From ZC4RG36 sp964652205 (GTDB lineage Bacteria; Chloroflexota; Anaerolineae; Aggregatilineales; Phototrophicaceae), in assembly GCA_964652205.1 (NCBI GenBank), contig CAZZAO010000061.1:1-32064 (forward strand): a stretch of 32,064 nt of DNA. Direction: 5' to 3'. Positions 16,880 to 23,766 of this stretch are shown here, piece after piece. The translations under genes and the position numbers were made by a program. The notes below the pieces were generated by a model, which saw only the letters and a program-made list of their open reading frames with translations, made no database searches and was not told where the DNA came from. Each line of letters opens with the position of its first letter. The stretch's first letter is position 1.

Positions 16880-17808
16880 TGACGAATTATACCTACTTGG
16901 CGCCTAAAGACTCAGCGCCTGCGATTGGCGTGAACGTCAAGGGCTGTCGAAATATGGGGTTGGTCTTGGAGCGTTACGTTCCACAAGAAGCCATTGATAA
17001 CAAGAAGGAAGGTAAAGAGTTACCCCGCAGTACGTGGTTGCACCAACTCATGGAGTGTTACAAGATCACTGAAAGCGAGAATGTTCCGCTCAAACAACTA
17101 ATCAGCGCGAACCGTCAGCGTTGGCTGGCAATGACCGAAGGCGCAGCGCGCTTCACAATGACCACTCGCAGCCGCATGGTGATCGGCTTAGGTGGTAAGG
17201 GGGCGTTAGAGTTCGGCATTACCCTGCATCCGGTGACAGGATTGCCCTATATCCCCGGCAGCGCGCTCAAGGGGTTATGCCGGAACTACACGCTGTATTA
17301 CATCGCCGAACAGTCAGAGATTTCGCTTGACCCCGCGAAGGTGAAAGACGCTTCAGAGAGAGCAAAACAACTGGACGAGCAACTCACTGAGGTCGCGGAT
17401 CATGGGCTGAAATTTAACCTCGGTTATGCTATCCTCTATCGCCAGCTCTTCGGCACACAAAAAGGGGCCGGAGAGTGTGTATTCTTTGATGCCGTTATCG
17501 AGGAAGTCCCTGACGGCACCCCGTTGTTTGCTGTCGAGGTGATGACCCCTCACTTCCGTAAGTATTATGAAACCAGCGGAAAGGCGGCCCCGGATGACGC
17601 CGATAATCCAAACCCGGTTACGTACATCGCTGTCAATGCCGGGGTGACGTTTCGTTTCGCAGTCGGCTTACGAAAGAGTGCCCCGCCAGAGACGCCGTTA
17701 GGCGATGCCCGCACCCTGCTGCAAAATGCCTTAAAACTCATGGGGATTGGCGCAAAAACCGCTGCTGGCTACGGGGTATTTGAACAGAGAAGGCTTAAAA
17801 GCAAGTAA
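16876..17808 (+). CDS. cmr6: Type III-B CRISPR RAMP protein Cmr6
   Basis: The protein is 310 aa from ATG 16876, the first ATG, overlapping the cmr5 stop by 4 bases; the next ATG (16879) is equally usable. The RAMP core ITLHPVTGLPYIPGSALKGL at about residues 115-134 is the Cmr6 signature, and the C-terminal G-loop is MGIGAKTAAGYGVF. Cmr6 is the Cas7-like subunit near the crRNA 3' end. The insert QLDEQLTEVADHGLKFNLGYA leads to the conserved LYRQLFGTQ segment. Its TAA shares one base with the ATG of the next gene, so the CARF-HTH gene is probably translationally coupled. Confidence 0.92.
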   Translation: MMTNYTYLAPKDSAPAIGVNVKGCRNMGLVLERYVPQEAIDNKKEGKELPRSTWLHQLMECYKITESENVPLKQLISANRQRWLAMTEGAARFTMTTRSRMVIGLGGKGALEFGITLHPVTGLPYIPGSALKGLCRNYTLYYIAEQSEISLDPAKVKDASERAKQLDEQLTEVADHGLKFNLGYAILYRQLFGTQKGAGECVFFDAVIEEVPDGTPLFAVEVMTPHFRKYYETSGKAAPDDADNPNPVTYIAVNAGVTFRFAVGLRKSAPPETPLGDARTLLQNALKLMGIGAKTAAGYGVFEQRRLKSK

Positions 17809-18611
17809 TGCCCGCCCTCTATGTCGCCACGCTTGGGCAGCGCCCCGAAGCGATCACGGTTGCCTTCGACCGCCTGAACGAGCAGTATCGCTATGAAGGG
17901 CTAGCGGTATTGCATACTGAGCCGAACGTGTCCGGCATCGCGCAGGCATACAGCGACCTGCGCGCGGTCTGCGCCAGTGATTACTCCACCCGGCAAAGGC
18001 ATTTCCACGAGATCGCCTATGATGACAGCTCGCCGCTGATTGACATTGAGGATCAGCGGTCGGCAGAGGCATACTATCGCGGCGTGCTGCGGGTGCTGTA
18101 CGAATACAAGCGTGACGGGTGGCTGCTGCATCTGATGATTGCGGGCGGGCGCAAAGCCATGAGTATTTACGCCATGCTCGCCGCCAGTGTGCTGTTTGAG
18201 CCACCTCATGACCGCGTATGGACGGTGTTATCGCCAGAGTCGATGCTGGCAAAGCCGGGTCAGTTTCATGTTCCGGCGGGAATGCGCGATCAGGTGCAGT
18301 TGGTCGAACTGCCGCTGCGTCCAGCACGGATCGCGCCGGGAACAGCGATTGAGGCGCTGCTAGAACGTCCGATCAGCCGATTGGGTGCGTTCCTCAACAA
18401 ACTCACGCCCGCTGAGCGCGAGGTTGTCGAACTTTTGAGGCGCAGCCCCTACGCCTCGAATGAAGAATTGGGGATAATTGGACACAAGAGCGGGCGCACA
18501 GTTGAAAATCAACTGGCGAGCGTTTATGACAAGTTGATCGGGTTCCTCGATTTCGGGGAAACCATCACCAACAAGCGACAGGCACTGCTGGATGTGCTAA
18601 GAGGAGAATGA
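17808..18611 (+). CDS. CARF-domain protein with C-terminal LuxR-like helix-turn-helix
   Basis: The protein is 267 aa; ATG 17808 overlaps the cmr6 stop by one base. Residues 1-170 form a Rossmann-like CARF domain: LYVATLGQRPEAITVAFDRL at the first ligand loop and HLMIAGGRKAMSIYAMLAAS (108-127) at the second, followed by RVWTVLSPE. This is closest to the NE0113-type CRISPR-associated group (TIGR02584/Cas_NE0113), which binds or cleaves cyclic oligoadenylate. Residues 199-243 read LTPAEREVVELL ... SNEEL ... SGRTVENQLASVYDKL, a near-textbook LuxR/GerE DNA-binding domain. CARF plus winged-HTH is known (Csa3), but a LuxR-type HTH is unusual. It may sense cA4/cA6 and control transcription, possibly of this operon. 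The HTH could instead be only a dimerisation element. Confidence 0.82.
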   Translation: MPALYVATLGQRPEAITVAFDRLNEQYRYEGLAVLHTEPNVSGIAQAYSDLRAVCASDYSTRQRHFHEIAYDDSSPLIDIEDQRSAEAYYRGVLRVLYEYKRDGWLLHLMIAGGRKAMSIYAMLAASVLFEPPHDRVWTVLSPESMLAKPGQFHVPAGMRDQVQLVELPLRPARIAPGTAIEALLERPISRLGAFLNKLTPAEREVVELLRRSPYASNEELGIIGHKSGRTVENQLASVYDKLIGFLDFGETITNKRQALLDVLRGE

Positions 18612-18615
18612 AGAC

Positions 18616-19962
18616 GTGACAGAGCATATTCTACTAACAACTATTGGTGCTGGAAAATTATATGATGAAACTACTTATACCCTCGGGGGTGAGACTTCTG
18701 ACCAGACTCGTTTCTTTTCAGACGCACTTTTGAGATTTCTACATAATTCTCAACGTGTAACCCGTGTTGTAGTCTTACTGACCGAAGGGGCAAGTAAAGG
18801 CGTCAATTGGGAAGGCTCAGAAGGCAATAATGGATTACAAGGTGTTTTAGAGGAATATAAGCGAGAGCTTAACCATGACCTAGAGGTTGTTTCAACATCG
18901 GATGAACCAATTCCAAATGGCTTAAGCGAAGACGAAATCTGGGCAATATTTGATCGCATTTCAGGATTAGTAGGAGAAGGTAGCAGGTTGACACTTGACC
19001 TAACACATGGATTTCGTTCTCTGCCTCTAATTATGCTGTTGACTGTTGCTTACCTGAGGTCAGCAAAAAATATCACCATTAATGCTGTCTATTATGGAGC
19101 CTATGATGCAACATCCCGTTCTAGTAGACAAACGCCTTCTGTTATTCTTGATGACACGCCAAAACCTCCTGCTCCTGCCCTTGATCTTGCGCCATTCTTG
19201 ACGTTGTTTGAATGGGTTACGGCAGTTGATGCTTTTGAACGAACGGGGAATCTAAGGCAAATTGCCGACCTGATGCGAGATCGCCAAGACTCGCTGTTTA
19301 AAAATTTGCAAGACAAAAGCAAATTGCCTACCCGGTTTAAGTCAGTTGCATCGACGATGCAAAAGCTATCTGAGGCGTTGATGCTAGGGCGACTAAAAGA
19401 CATTGCGGAGGTTTGTGAGCAATTAGGTACTCAGCTTGGAGAGCAAGAGGCGACTGCTAGACAATGGCTTGTCCCTTTGACGGCACAGATTATAAGGATT
19501 CAGGAGGACTTTAAGGCGTTAGTACCGAAGTCTGAAAGGCCAAACGATTTATTATTAGCTCAGTTCAATCTCGTCAAATGGTATATAGATCACGAACATT
19601 TCATGCAAGCAGGATTGTTGCTCCGCGAGTGGTTTGTTACATGGTATGCCAATCAAGATAAGGGTGGAATCGATTGGACTAAACTAACGACCGACAAAGA
19701 AGAACGAGGGAAGGTAGAACAGCGTTTGAGCAGTCTTATACAAGTTCTTTTAGTCGAAAACACAAGCTCCAATTTGTCGTTAAAGTTAAACCTATCGTAT
19801 GGAGGAATAGCGATTGATATTGTCGAGACTTGGAATATGCTTACAAATCTGCGGAATGATTTGGGGCATGTAGGTCATCGGGCTGATCAATTAGATGTCA
19901 ACAGGATACGTGAACAACTCAAAAAGCTAGTTGAGCAACTTCAGCCACTGGCGAATGGGTGA
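18616..19962 (+). CDS. csx1: CARF-HEPN CRISPR effector RNase, Csx1/TM1812 (DxTHG) family
   Basis: The protein is 448 aa from GTG 18616, with AGAGGAG about 9 bases upstream. The N-terminal CARF domain has ILLTTIGAGKLYDETTY and the family motif DLTHG at 128-132 (TLDLTHGFRSLPLIMLLTVA). The C-terminal helical HEPN domain carries R413-x4-H418 in LRNDLGHVGHRAD, the RNase active-site pattern. On binding cyclic oligoadenylate such proteins degrade RNA non-specifically. The exact subfamily (Csx1 or Csx2) is not certain. The DNA is clearly AT-richer than its neighbours (about 43% GC in 18661-18720, against about 63% in 13861-13920 of cmr2), suggesting a separate acquisition. Four bases separate it from the CARF-HTH gene. 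Confidence 0.9.
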   Translation: MTEHILLTTIGAGKLYDETTYTLGGETSDQTRFFSDALLRFLHNSQRVTRVVVLLTEGASKGVNWEGSEGNNGLQGVLEEYKRELNHDLEVVSTSDEPIPNGLSEDEIWAIFDRISGLVGEGSRLTLDLTHGFRSLPLIMLLTVAYLRSAKNITINAVYYGAYDATSRSSRQTPSVILDDTPKPPAPALDLAPFLTLFEWVTAVDAFERTGNLRQIADLMRDRQDSLFKNLQDKSKLPTRFKSVASTMQKLSEALMLGRLKDIAEVCEQLGTQLGEQEATARQWLVPLTAQIIRIQEDFKALVPKSERPNDLLLAQFNLVKWYIDHEHFMQAGLLLREWFVTWYANQDKGGIDWTKLTTDKEERGKVEQRLSSLIQVLLVENTSSNLSLKLNLSYGGIAIDIVETWNMLTNLRNDLGHVGHRADQLDVNRIREQLKKLVEQLQPLANG

Positions 19963-19994
19963 CCCTTCAATAAATTGTCTGGGAAAAACAAATA

Positions 19995-20375
19995 ATGATC
20001 GTCCTCAATTTCGCGCACCCGCTCACGCTGCGCCAGCTTGACCAAATCGCTGCGCTTGTCGGAAGCGCCCCGGAGCAAGTCCACGACGTCCGGGCGCAGT
20101 TCGATCTGGAGCAGCCTTTCAGTCAGCAAATCGTCCGCCTACTCGAAAACCTGAATGTCTCGCCGCAGCAGTGGCAGTCAGAGGGCTGGTTGATTGTTCT
20201 GCCATCGCTCAATTATGCGGCGGCGGTGCTGCTGGCAGAACTCCATGGACGCATGGGACATTTTCCCGCGATTTTGCGCCTACGCCCGATAGTGGGCGCG
20301 CTGGTCACGGAATACGATGTAGCAGAAATCATCAATCTGGAAGCGGTGCGGGCAGAGGCCCGCACACGGCGGTGA
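19995..20375 (+). CDS. csx15: CRISPR-associated protein Csx15
   Basis: The protein is 126 aa from ATG 19995. The sequence MIVLNFAHPLTLRQLDQIAA, VRAQFDLEQPFSQQIVRLLE, SPQQWQSEGWLIVLPSLNYA and AAVLLAELHGRMGHFPAILR is the complete Csx15 pattern. Csx15 is found with type III systems. I recall recent work linking this family to cyclic-oligoadenylate binding or degradation; the sequence itself does not prove that. It is the last gene of the block, 32 bases after csx1, with a weak ribosome-binding site (GGGA), and its base composition returns to GC-rich, unlike csx1. Confidence 0.9.
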   Translation: MIVLNFAHPLTLRQLDQIAALVGSAPEQVHDVRAQFDLEQPFSQQIVRLLENLNVSPQQWQSEGWLIVLPSLNYAAAVLLAELHGRMGHFPAILRLRPIVGALVTEYDVAEIINLEAVRAEARTRR

Positions 20376-20465
20376 GGGGGCGCTAAGAACGACGCCCTGG
20401 ACAAAGTGGCTGGAAACCCACTGGCACTCCTGCTCTTGATGCCGGGAGAGCCAGTGGCCCCCTTA
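20373..20465 (+). ncRNA. Structured 3' region after csx15 with competing hairpins
   Basis: Starting at the csx15 stop, TGAGGGGGC (20373-20381) can pair with GCCCCCTTA (20457-20465). Inside, CCACTGGC (20418-20425) is the exact complement of GCCAGTGG (20450-20457), while CCACT can alternatively pair with AGTGG at 20405-20409. These mutually exclusive stems are the layout of an attenuator or a structured 3' UTR. There is no T-run, and no known ncRNA family was recognised. Confidence 0.35.
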
Positions 20466-20545
20466 ACCTGCGTCAGGTGACGTAAAGGGTCATCCTCGAT
20501 GATAGAAGCAGCCCTTACCGCTTCTTGCCCTGTTTCAATGCCATT

Positions 20546-20947
20546 CTATACACCCCCTGCGACGTACATCCGACCGATGACAAAGGTCATCAGGACGAAG
20601 ACCACAGATAGCCCGGCTACCGCTGCCGCTGCGCGACTTTTGCGAACATCGTTTGTTATCGGCAGCCAGTAAAAGAGCAGGCAGAAACCCAGGGGAGCCA
20701 GCCCGCCCAGATAGTGAATGAACACCTGCAAGGGGCCAAGCCCCTGATCCAGCAGTTTGATTCCTACCAGCACCTGAATGATTAATGTCACCTGGAAGAG
20801 AATCAAGCTGGCTTGTGCTCGCGCCGCAAACTTCTGCTGTTTCCAGGCTGCCCAGCCGGTGCCAATTAAAGCCAGGATAGAGCCGAGCAACGCTAACGCA
20901 CCTGTCATCATGTGTAGGTTTGGCGACAGTACAATTGAGTCAATCAT
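20546..20947 (-). CDS. Small four-helix membrane protein of unknown function
   Basis: The protein is 133 aa from ATG 20947, set by an AGAAGG site 7 bases upstream; the frame extends a further 50 codons, but that part looks non-coding and covers the promoter region. Four hydrophobic segments are visible: LHMMTGALALLGSILALIGT, ASLILFQVTLIIQVLVGI, VFIHYLGGLAPLGFCLLFYW and AAAAVAGLSVVFVLMTFVIG. The short basic stretch KQQKFAARAQ separates helices 1 and 2. No family was recognised with confidence. It is transcribed divergently from the response-regulator gene and carries its own PHO-box-type promoter, so it is probably a target of that two-component system. Confidence 0.75.
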   Translation of the reverse strand: MIDSIVLSPNLHMMTGALALLGSILALIGTGWAAWKQQKFAARAQASLILFQVTLIIQVLVGIKLLDQGLGPLQVFIHYLGGLAPLGFCLLFYWLPITNDVRKSRAAAAVAGLSVVFVLMTFVIGRMYVAGGV

Positions 20948-20988
20948 CTGACAACCTTCTGTTTCGCTCTGGGGATATGGATAGCAAA

Positions 20989-20994
20989 AGTATG
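20989..20994 (-). promoter_or_regulatory. Extended -10 box for the small membrane protein
   Basis: On the minus strand TGG-CATACT has the extended -10 TG. Seventeen bases upstream the -35 position reads AATTCA (21012-21017), a non-consensus hexamer that just touches the last PHO-like half-site. Weak -35 plus upstream activator repeats is the PhoB-activated promoter layout. Predicted transcription start is near 20982, about 35 bases before the ATG. Confidence 0.5.
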
Positions 20995-21016
20995 CCAGAC
21001 TCTTGTTGCAATGAAT

Positions 21017-21049
21017 TGACAGCCATATGACGATTTGATGACAGTTTTG
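21017..21049 (-). promoter_or_regulatory. PHO-box-like operator: three 11-bp direct repeats
   Basis: On the plus strand TGACAGCCATA, TGACGATTTGA and TGACAGTTTTG follow each other at exactly 11-bp steps. On the minus strand the half-sites read CTGTCAT, TCGTCAT and CTGTCAA, very close to the enterobacterial PHO box half-site CTGTCAT. OmpR/PhoB-family regulators bind such head-to-tail repeats. The site ends 11 bases before the response-regulator ATG and overlaps the divergent promoter, so it fits autoregulation plus activation of the small membrane protein. Confidence 0.65.
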
Positions 21050-21060
21050 GGAGTCCGTCG

Positions 21061-21750
21061 ATGGCACAAAAAGTCCTGATTGTGGATGATGAAACATCAG
21101 TCTTGAAAACCATTCGCGCCTATTTGGAGCAGGAAGGTTTCACTGTAGCAACCGCTGTAGAGAGCCTGACAGCGCTCGATCTGGCACGAACTTTTCAGCC
21201 CGACCTGATCATTCTGGATGTTATGCTGCCGTCGATGGATGGTTTTAGTGTGCTGCGAGAGATACGGCGGGAGTCCGAAGTCTATATCCTGATGCTGACA
21301 GCCAGGGCTGGAGAAGTGGATCGGGTGGTTGGCCTGGAATTAGGCGCGGATGATTACCTGACTAAACCCTTTAGTCCACGCGAATTGGTCGCCAGAGTCA
21401 AAGCGATCCTGAGGCGCGGGCGCAATCAAAATGAACGTGATCCCGAATTGGCGTTTTCTCAACTTCGTATCGACCCGGTAGCGCGGCGGATATGGAAGAA
21501 TGATAACGAGATCGAACTGACGCCTACTGAATATGATTTACTTTATACGCTTGCGCGGCATCATAAGCGCGTCTTGAGTCGCCAGCAACTGATTGAGTAT
21601 GTTTGGGGCTATGATTATTTTGGCGATGACCGTGTGATTGATGTTCACATCCGCCGACTCCGTATCAAAATAGAGGATAGCCCTCAAGAGCCTGCTTATA
21701 TTGTCACAGTACGGGGCGCGGGATATCGATTTGACGGGGGGCCACCCTGA
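21061..21750 (+). CDS. Response regulator, OmpR/PhoB family
   Basis: The protein is 229 aa from ATG 21061, with GGGAG 7 bases upstream. The receiver domain spans residues 1-118, with acidic pocket residues Asp9-Asp10, phospho-acceptor Asp53 (LIILDVMLPSMDG), Thr80 and Lys102 (DDYLTKPFSPRELV) all present. The DNA-binding winged helix covers about 130-226: ELTPTEYDLLYTLARHHKRV, SRQQLIEYVWGYDYFGDDRV, then DVHIRRLRIKIE and the wing TVRGAGYRF. The PHO-box-like repeats just upstream make a PhoB/PhoP-type specificity plausible. Its stop is 1 base before the kinase start. Confidence 0.93.
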   Translation: MAQKVLIVDDETSVLKTIRAYLEQEGFTVATAVESLTALDLARTFQPDLIILDVMLPSMDGFSVLREIRRESEVYILMLTARAGEVDRVVGLELGADDYLTKPFSPRELVARVKAILRRGRNQNERDPELAFSQLRIDPVARRIWKNDNEIELTPTEYDLLYTLARHHKRVLSRQQLIEYVWGYDYFGDDRVIDVHIRRLRIKIEDSPQEPAYIVTVRGAGYRFDGGPP

Positions 21751-21751
21751 T

Positions 21752-22756
21752 ATGAAAGCGCTGTCATCCTTTTTTCGCCGTATCGAGTGGTTACACCTCT
21801 TATCCTATTTCATTGTCATTGGTGCTGAGATATTAATACTGTTATTTATCAGCGGCACACCCGAAGCAAATATTTTGCGTTATATCATTTTCTTCGGGGC
21901 GGTTTCATTCAGCCTGCTTCTGGTTCGACAACGCATCATCAAGCCGATTCAGCAAATGACGCAGGCAAGCTTGCATATCGCCAGCGGCAATTATCAAAGG
22001 CGACTGCCTTCATATCGCATTATTGAACTTAATCAAATGGCCCAGGCCTTTAATCAGATGGCGAGTCATCTGGAGAATGTTGAAACGCAGCGTGTAGCGC
22101 TGATTGGTAATGTCGCGCATGAATTGCGCACGCCCTTGAGCAACATTCGCATCACCCTGGAAGGGCTGATCGACGAAGTGTTCACCCCTGACGCCGAAAC
22201 CTTCCTCGAAATTCAGCATGAAGTTAGTCGTTTGCAACGCCTGGTGTATCAACTTGAACGACTATCTCAGGCAGAATCGGGGCAAATTCCACTGAACAGG
22301 CAGTGGGTTGATTATGCTCAACTGATACGGACAACCTGTGAGCAGCTCAGGGTGCAGTATGACAGTAAAGGGGTTGATCTGGTCTATGAGCTGAGTCCAG
22401 ACCTGCCATCCATCCAGATAGACCCTGACCACATGACACAGGTTCTTGTCAACCTGCTTGGCAATGCTTTGCAGTACACACCATCCGGTGGTCGGGTAAG
22501 CATACAGGCTTGCTCTGAGGATAAGCAGCTCGTGACCCGGGTTTATGATACAGGAATCGGGATGCAAGCCGATGAACTGGCACATATCTTTGAACGCTTT
22601 TATCGCGTCGATAAGTCACGCGCCCGAAGCAGCGGCGGCAATGGTATAGGACTAACGATCACGCGCCATTTACTTTTAGCGCATCAAGGCACGATCCATG
22701 CGGAAAGTGCCGGTTTAGGATGTGGCTCTCTATTCACTTTCACGCTGCCTTTATAA
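21752..22756 (+). CDS. Sensor histidine kinase, intramembrane-sensing type
   Basis: The protein is 334 aa from ATG 21752; an earlier in-frame start at 21701 would overlap the regulator gene. Two membrane helices (about 14-34 and 42-58) are joined by only a few residues (GTPEAN), so there is no extracellular sensor domain. A HAMP-like linker (RIIKPIQQMTQASLHIASGN) leads to the dimerisation helix with phospho-accepting His123 (ALIGNVAHELRTPLSNIR). The ATP-binding domain has the N box NLLGNALQYTP, the G1 box YDTGIGM and the G2 box GNGIGLTITRHLL. It phosphorylates the preceding regulator. Signals are likely read within the membrane or through a partner, possibly the divergent 133-aa membrane protein. 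Confidence 0.93.
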   Translation: MKALSSFFRRIEWLHLLSYFIVIGAEILILLFISGTPEANILRYIIFFGAVSFSLLLVRQRIIKPIQQMTQASLHIASGNYQRRLPSYRIIELNQMAQAFNQMASHLENVETQRVALIGNVAHELRTPLSNIRITLEGLIDEVFTPDAETFLEIQHEVSRLQRLVYQLERLSQAESGQIPLNRQWVDYAQLIRTTCEQLRVQYDSKGVDLVYELSPDLPSIQIDPDHMTQVLVNLLGNALQYTPSGGRVSIQACSEDKQLVTRVYDTGIGMQADELAHIFERFYRVDKSRARSSGGNGIGLTITRHLLLAHQGTIHAESAGLGCGSLFTFTLPL

Positions 22757-22838
22757 GCCTTGACGAGAGGGTAAGATGAAATAAACAGCAGGCCAGCACA
22801 ACTCCTTAACAAAGCTCAACGATGGTTTTCTGTAGTTG

Positions 22839-22859
22839 TTGCCCTGTGGTACAGGGCAA
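22839..22859 (+). repeat. Perfect hairpin, 9-bp stem, 3-base loop
   Basis: TTGCCCTGT, GGT, ACAGGGCAA, 83 bases after the kinase stop. The sequence following is TCGCGTC, so an intrinsic-terminator T-tract is missing. Confidence 0.8.
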
Positions 22860-22904
22860 TCGCGTCTAAATCACAACTCAGGCTATAAAGGGCCATGAGG
22901 GTTT

Positions 22905-22932
22905 GTAGGGGCGCAGCGCGCTGCGCCCCTAC
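22905..22932. repeat. Perfect 28-bp GC-rich palindrome
   Basis: The palindrome starts GTAGGGGCGCAGC and is its own reverse complement without a spacer. Its form (GTAGGGGCGC ... GCGCCCCTAC) resembles the short palindromic elements scattered between genes in many Chloroflexota and cyanobacterial genomes. Only one copy is visible here. Confidence 0.9.
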
Positions 22933-23009
22933 GTTACCGTTGACCCTGGATAAACCGATATGAGCTTTCTTGAAACTCCGATCAAATTTGATGCAATCGC
23001 CCTGGGCAG

Positions 23010-23053
23010 CAGGGCGCGGCTAATCGGTCACGCCCTGTTTTGTGCTAGACTGA
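23010..23053 (+). promoter_or_regulatory. Promoter-like repeat, copy 1 (upstream of Uma2 gene)
   Basis: The last 31 bases (23023-23053) are identical to 26500-26530, and the preceding 13 bases differ only by four transitions. The core TTTTGTGCTAGACT contains an extended -10-like TG-C-TAGACT. A Uma2 ribosome-binding site (AAGGAG) and ATG follow 42 bases later. Duplicated sequence plus position before a start codon suggests a shared promoter or operator. Confidence 0.6.
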
Positions 23054-23094
23054 GGGAAACAAACGAAGTGAACAGGCCAGCGAAGGAGCCTGAG

Positions 23095-23682
23095 ATGGCC
23101 TTGCCTGAAAACCGTATGACGCCCGAAGCTTACCTGAAGTTTGAGCGTGCCAGCGAGGTCAAGCACGAATACTTCGGCGGTGAAGTTTTTGCGATGACCG
23201 GCGCAAGCCGAAACCATAATCGAATTGTCGTGAATGTCACCGCTAGCTTGCACGGACAACTGCGACGAGGCCCTTGCGAGCTATTTCCGAGCGATATGCG
23301 CGTGAAAATACGTTCCAGCATTTTGTATACTTATCCTGATATCAGCGTAGTCTGCGGTGAACCGCAGTTCGAGGATACAGGGCTAGATACCCTGCTCAAT
23401 CCGACATTGATTATCGAAGTTCTTTCGCCATCAACCGAACTCTATGACCGGGTTAGAAAGTTTCAGCATTACCGGACAATTGAATCGCTGCAAGAGTATG
23501 TATTGATCGCTCAGGATCACCCACGGATCGAGCGTTATTTGCGTCAGTCGAACGATGAATGGCTGCTCTCTGATACAACTGACCTGAACTCAGTGCTGGA
23601 TTTAATGGCGATTCAGTGTCGGCTGGCCCTCGCGGAAGTTTACGAGAAAGTCACTTTTGAGGATCAGCCTTCATCGCCATGA
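23095..23682 (+). CDS. Uma2 family (DUF820) putative endonuclease, copy 1
   Basis: The protein is 195 aa from ATG 23095, with AAGGAG 6 bases upstream. PD-(D/E)XK-type residues are visible: Asp in LYTYPDISVV, Glu in PTLIIEVLSPSTE and Lys in VRKFQHY. The opening MTPEAYLKFERASEVKHEYF is typical of the family. Uma2 proteins are predicted restriction-like nucleases of unknown biology, abundant in cyanobacteria and Chloroflexota. It is about 70% identical to the protein at 28397-28975 by eye. The promoter-like element in front of it is shared with the toxin-antitoxin pair at 26558. Confidence 0.88.
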   Translation: MALPENRMTPEAYLKFERASEVKHEYFGGEVFAMTGASRNHNRIVVNVTASLHGQLRRGPCELFPSDMRVKIRSSILYTYPDISVVCGEPQFEDTGLDTLLNPTLIIEVLSPSTELYDRVRKFQHYRTIESLQEYVLIAQDHPRIERYLRQSNDEWLLSDTTDLNSVLDLMAIQCRLALAEVYEKVTFEDQPSSP

Positions 23683-23766
23683 TCCTGTAACGTTATCTCC
23701 TTGCTTGCCTCTACAGGCCCTATTGGCGCTCTAATGGAGCTTCGCGCCTACCGCGCAGGGTGATTG

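Larger units (their letters stand above)
22757..23094. other. Non-coding gap after the kinase, with two hairpins and a duplicated promoter-like element
   Basis: These 338 bases hold a 9-bp hairpin (22839-22859), a perfect 28-bp palindrome (22905-22932) and a 44-base element repeated at 26487 (23010-23053). An open frame continues upstream of the Uma2 ATG to 22960, but the ribosome-binding site at the ATG makes that part non-coding. Confidence 0.75.

Noticed and set aside
20532..20542. GTTTCAATGCC, resembling the start of many type III CRISPR repeats, just after csx15
   Set aside because: Only one copy was seen and no second unit at repeat-like spacing follows; it lies at the 3' end of the small membrane-protein gene region.
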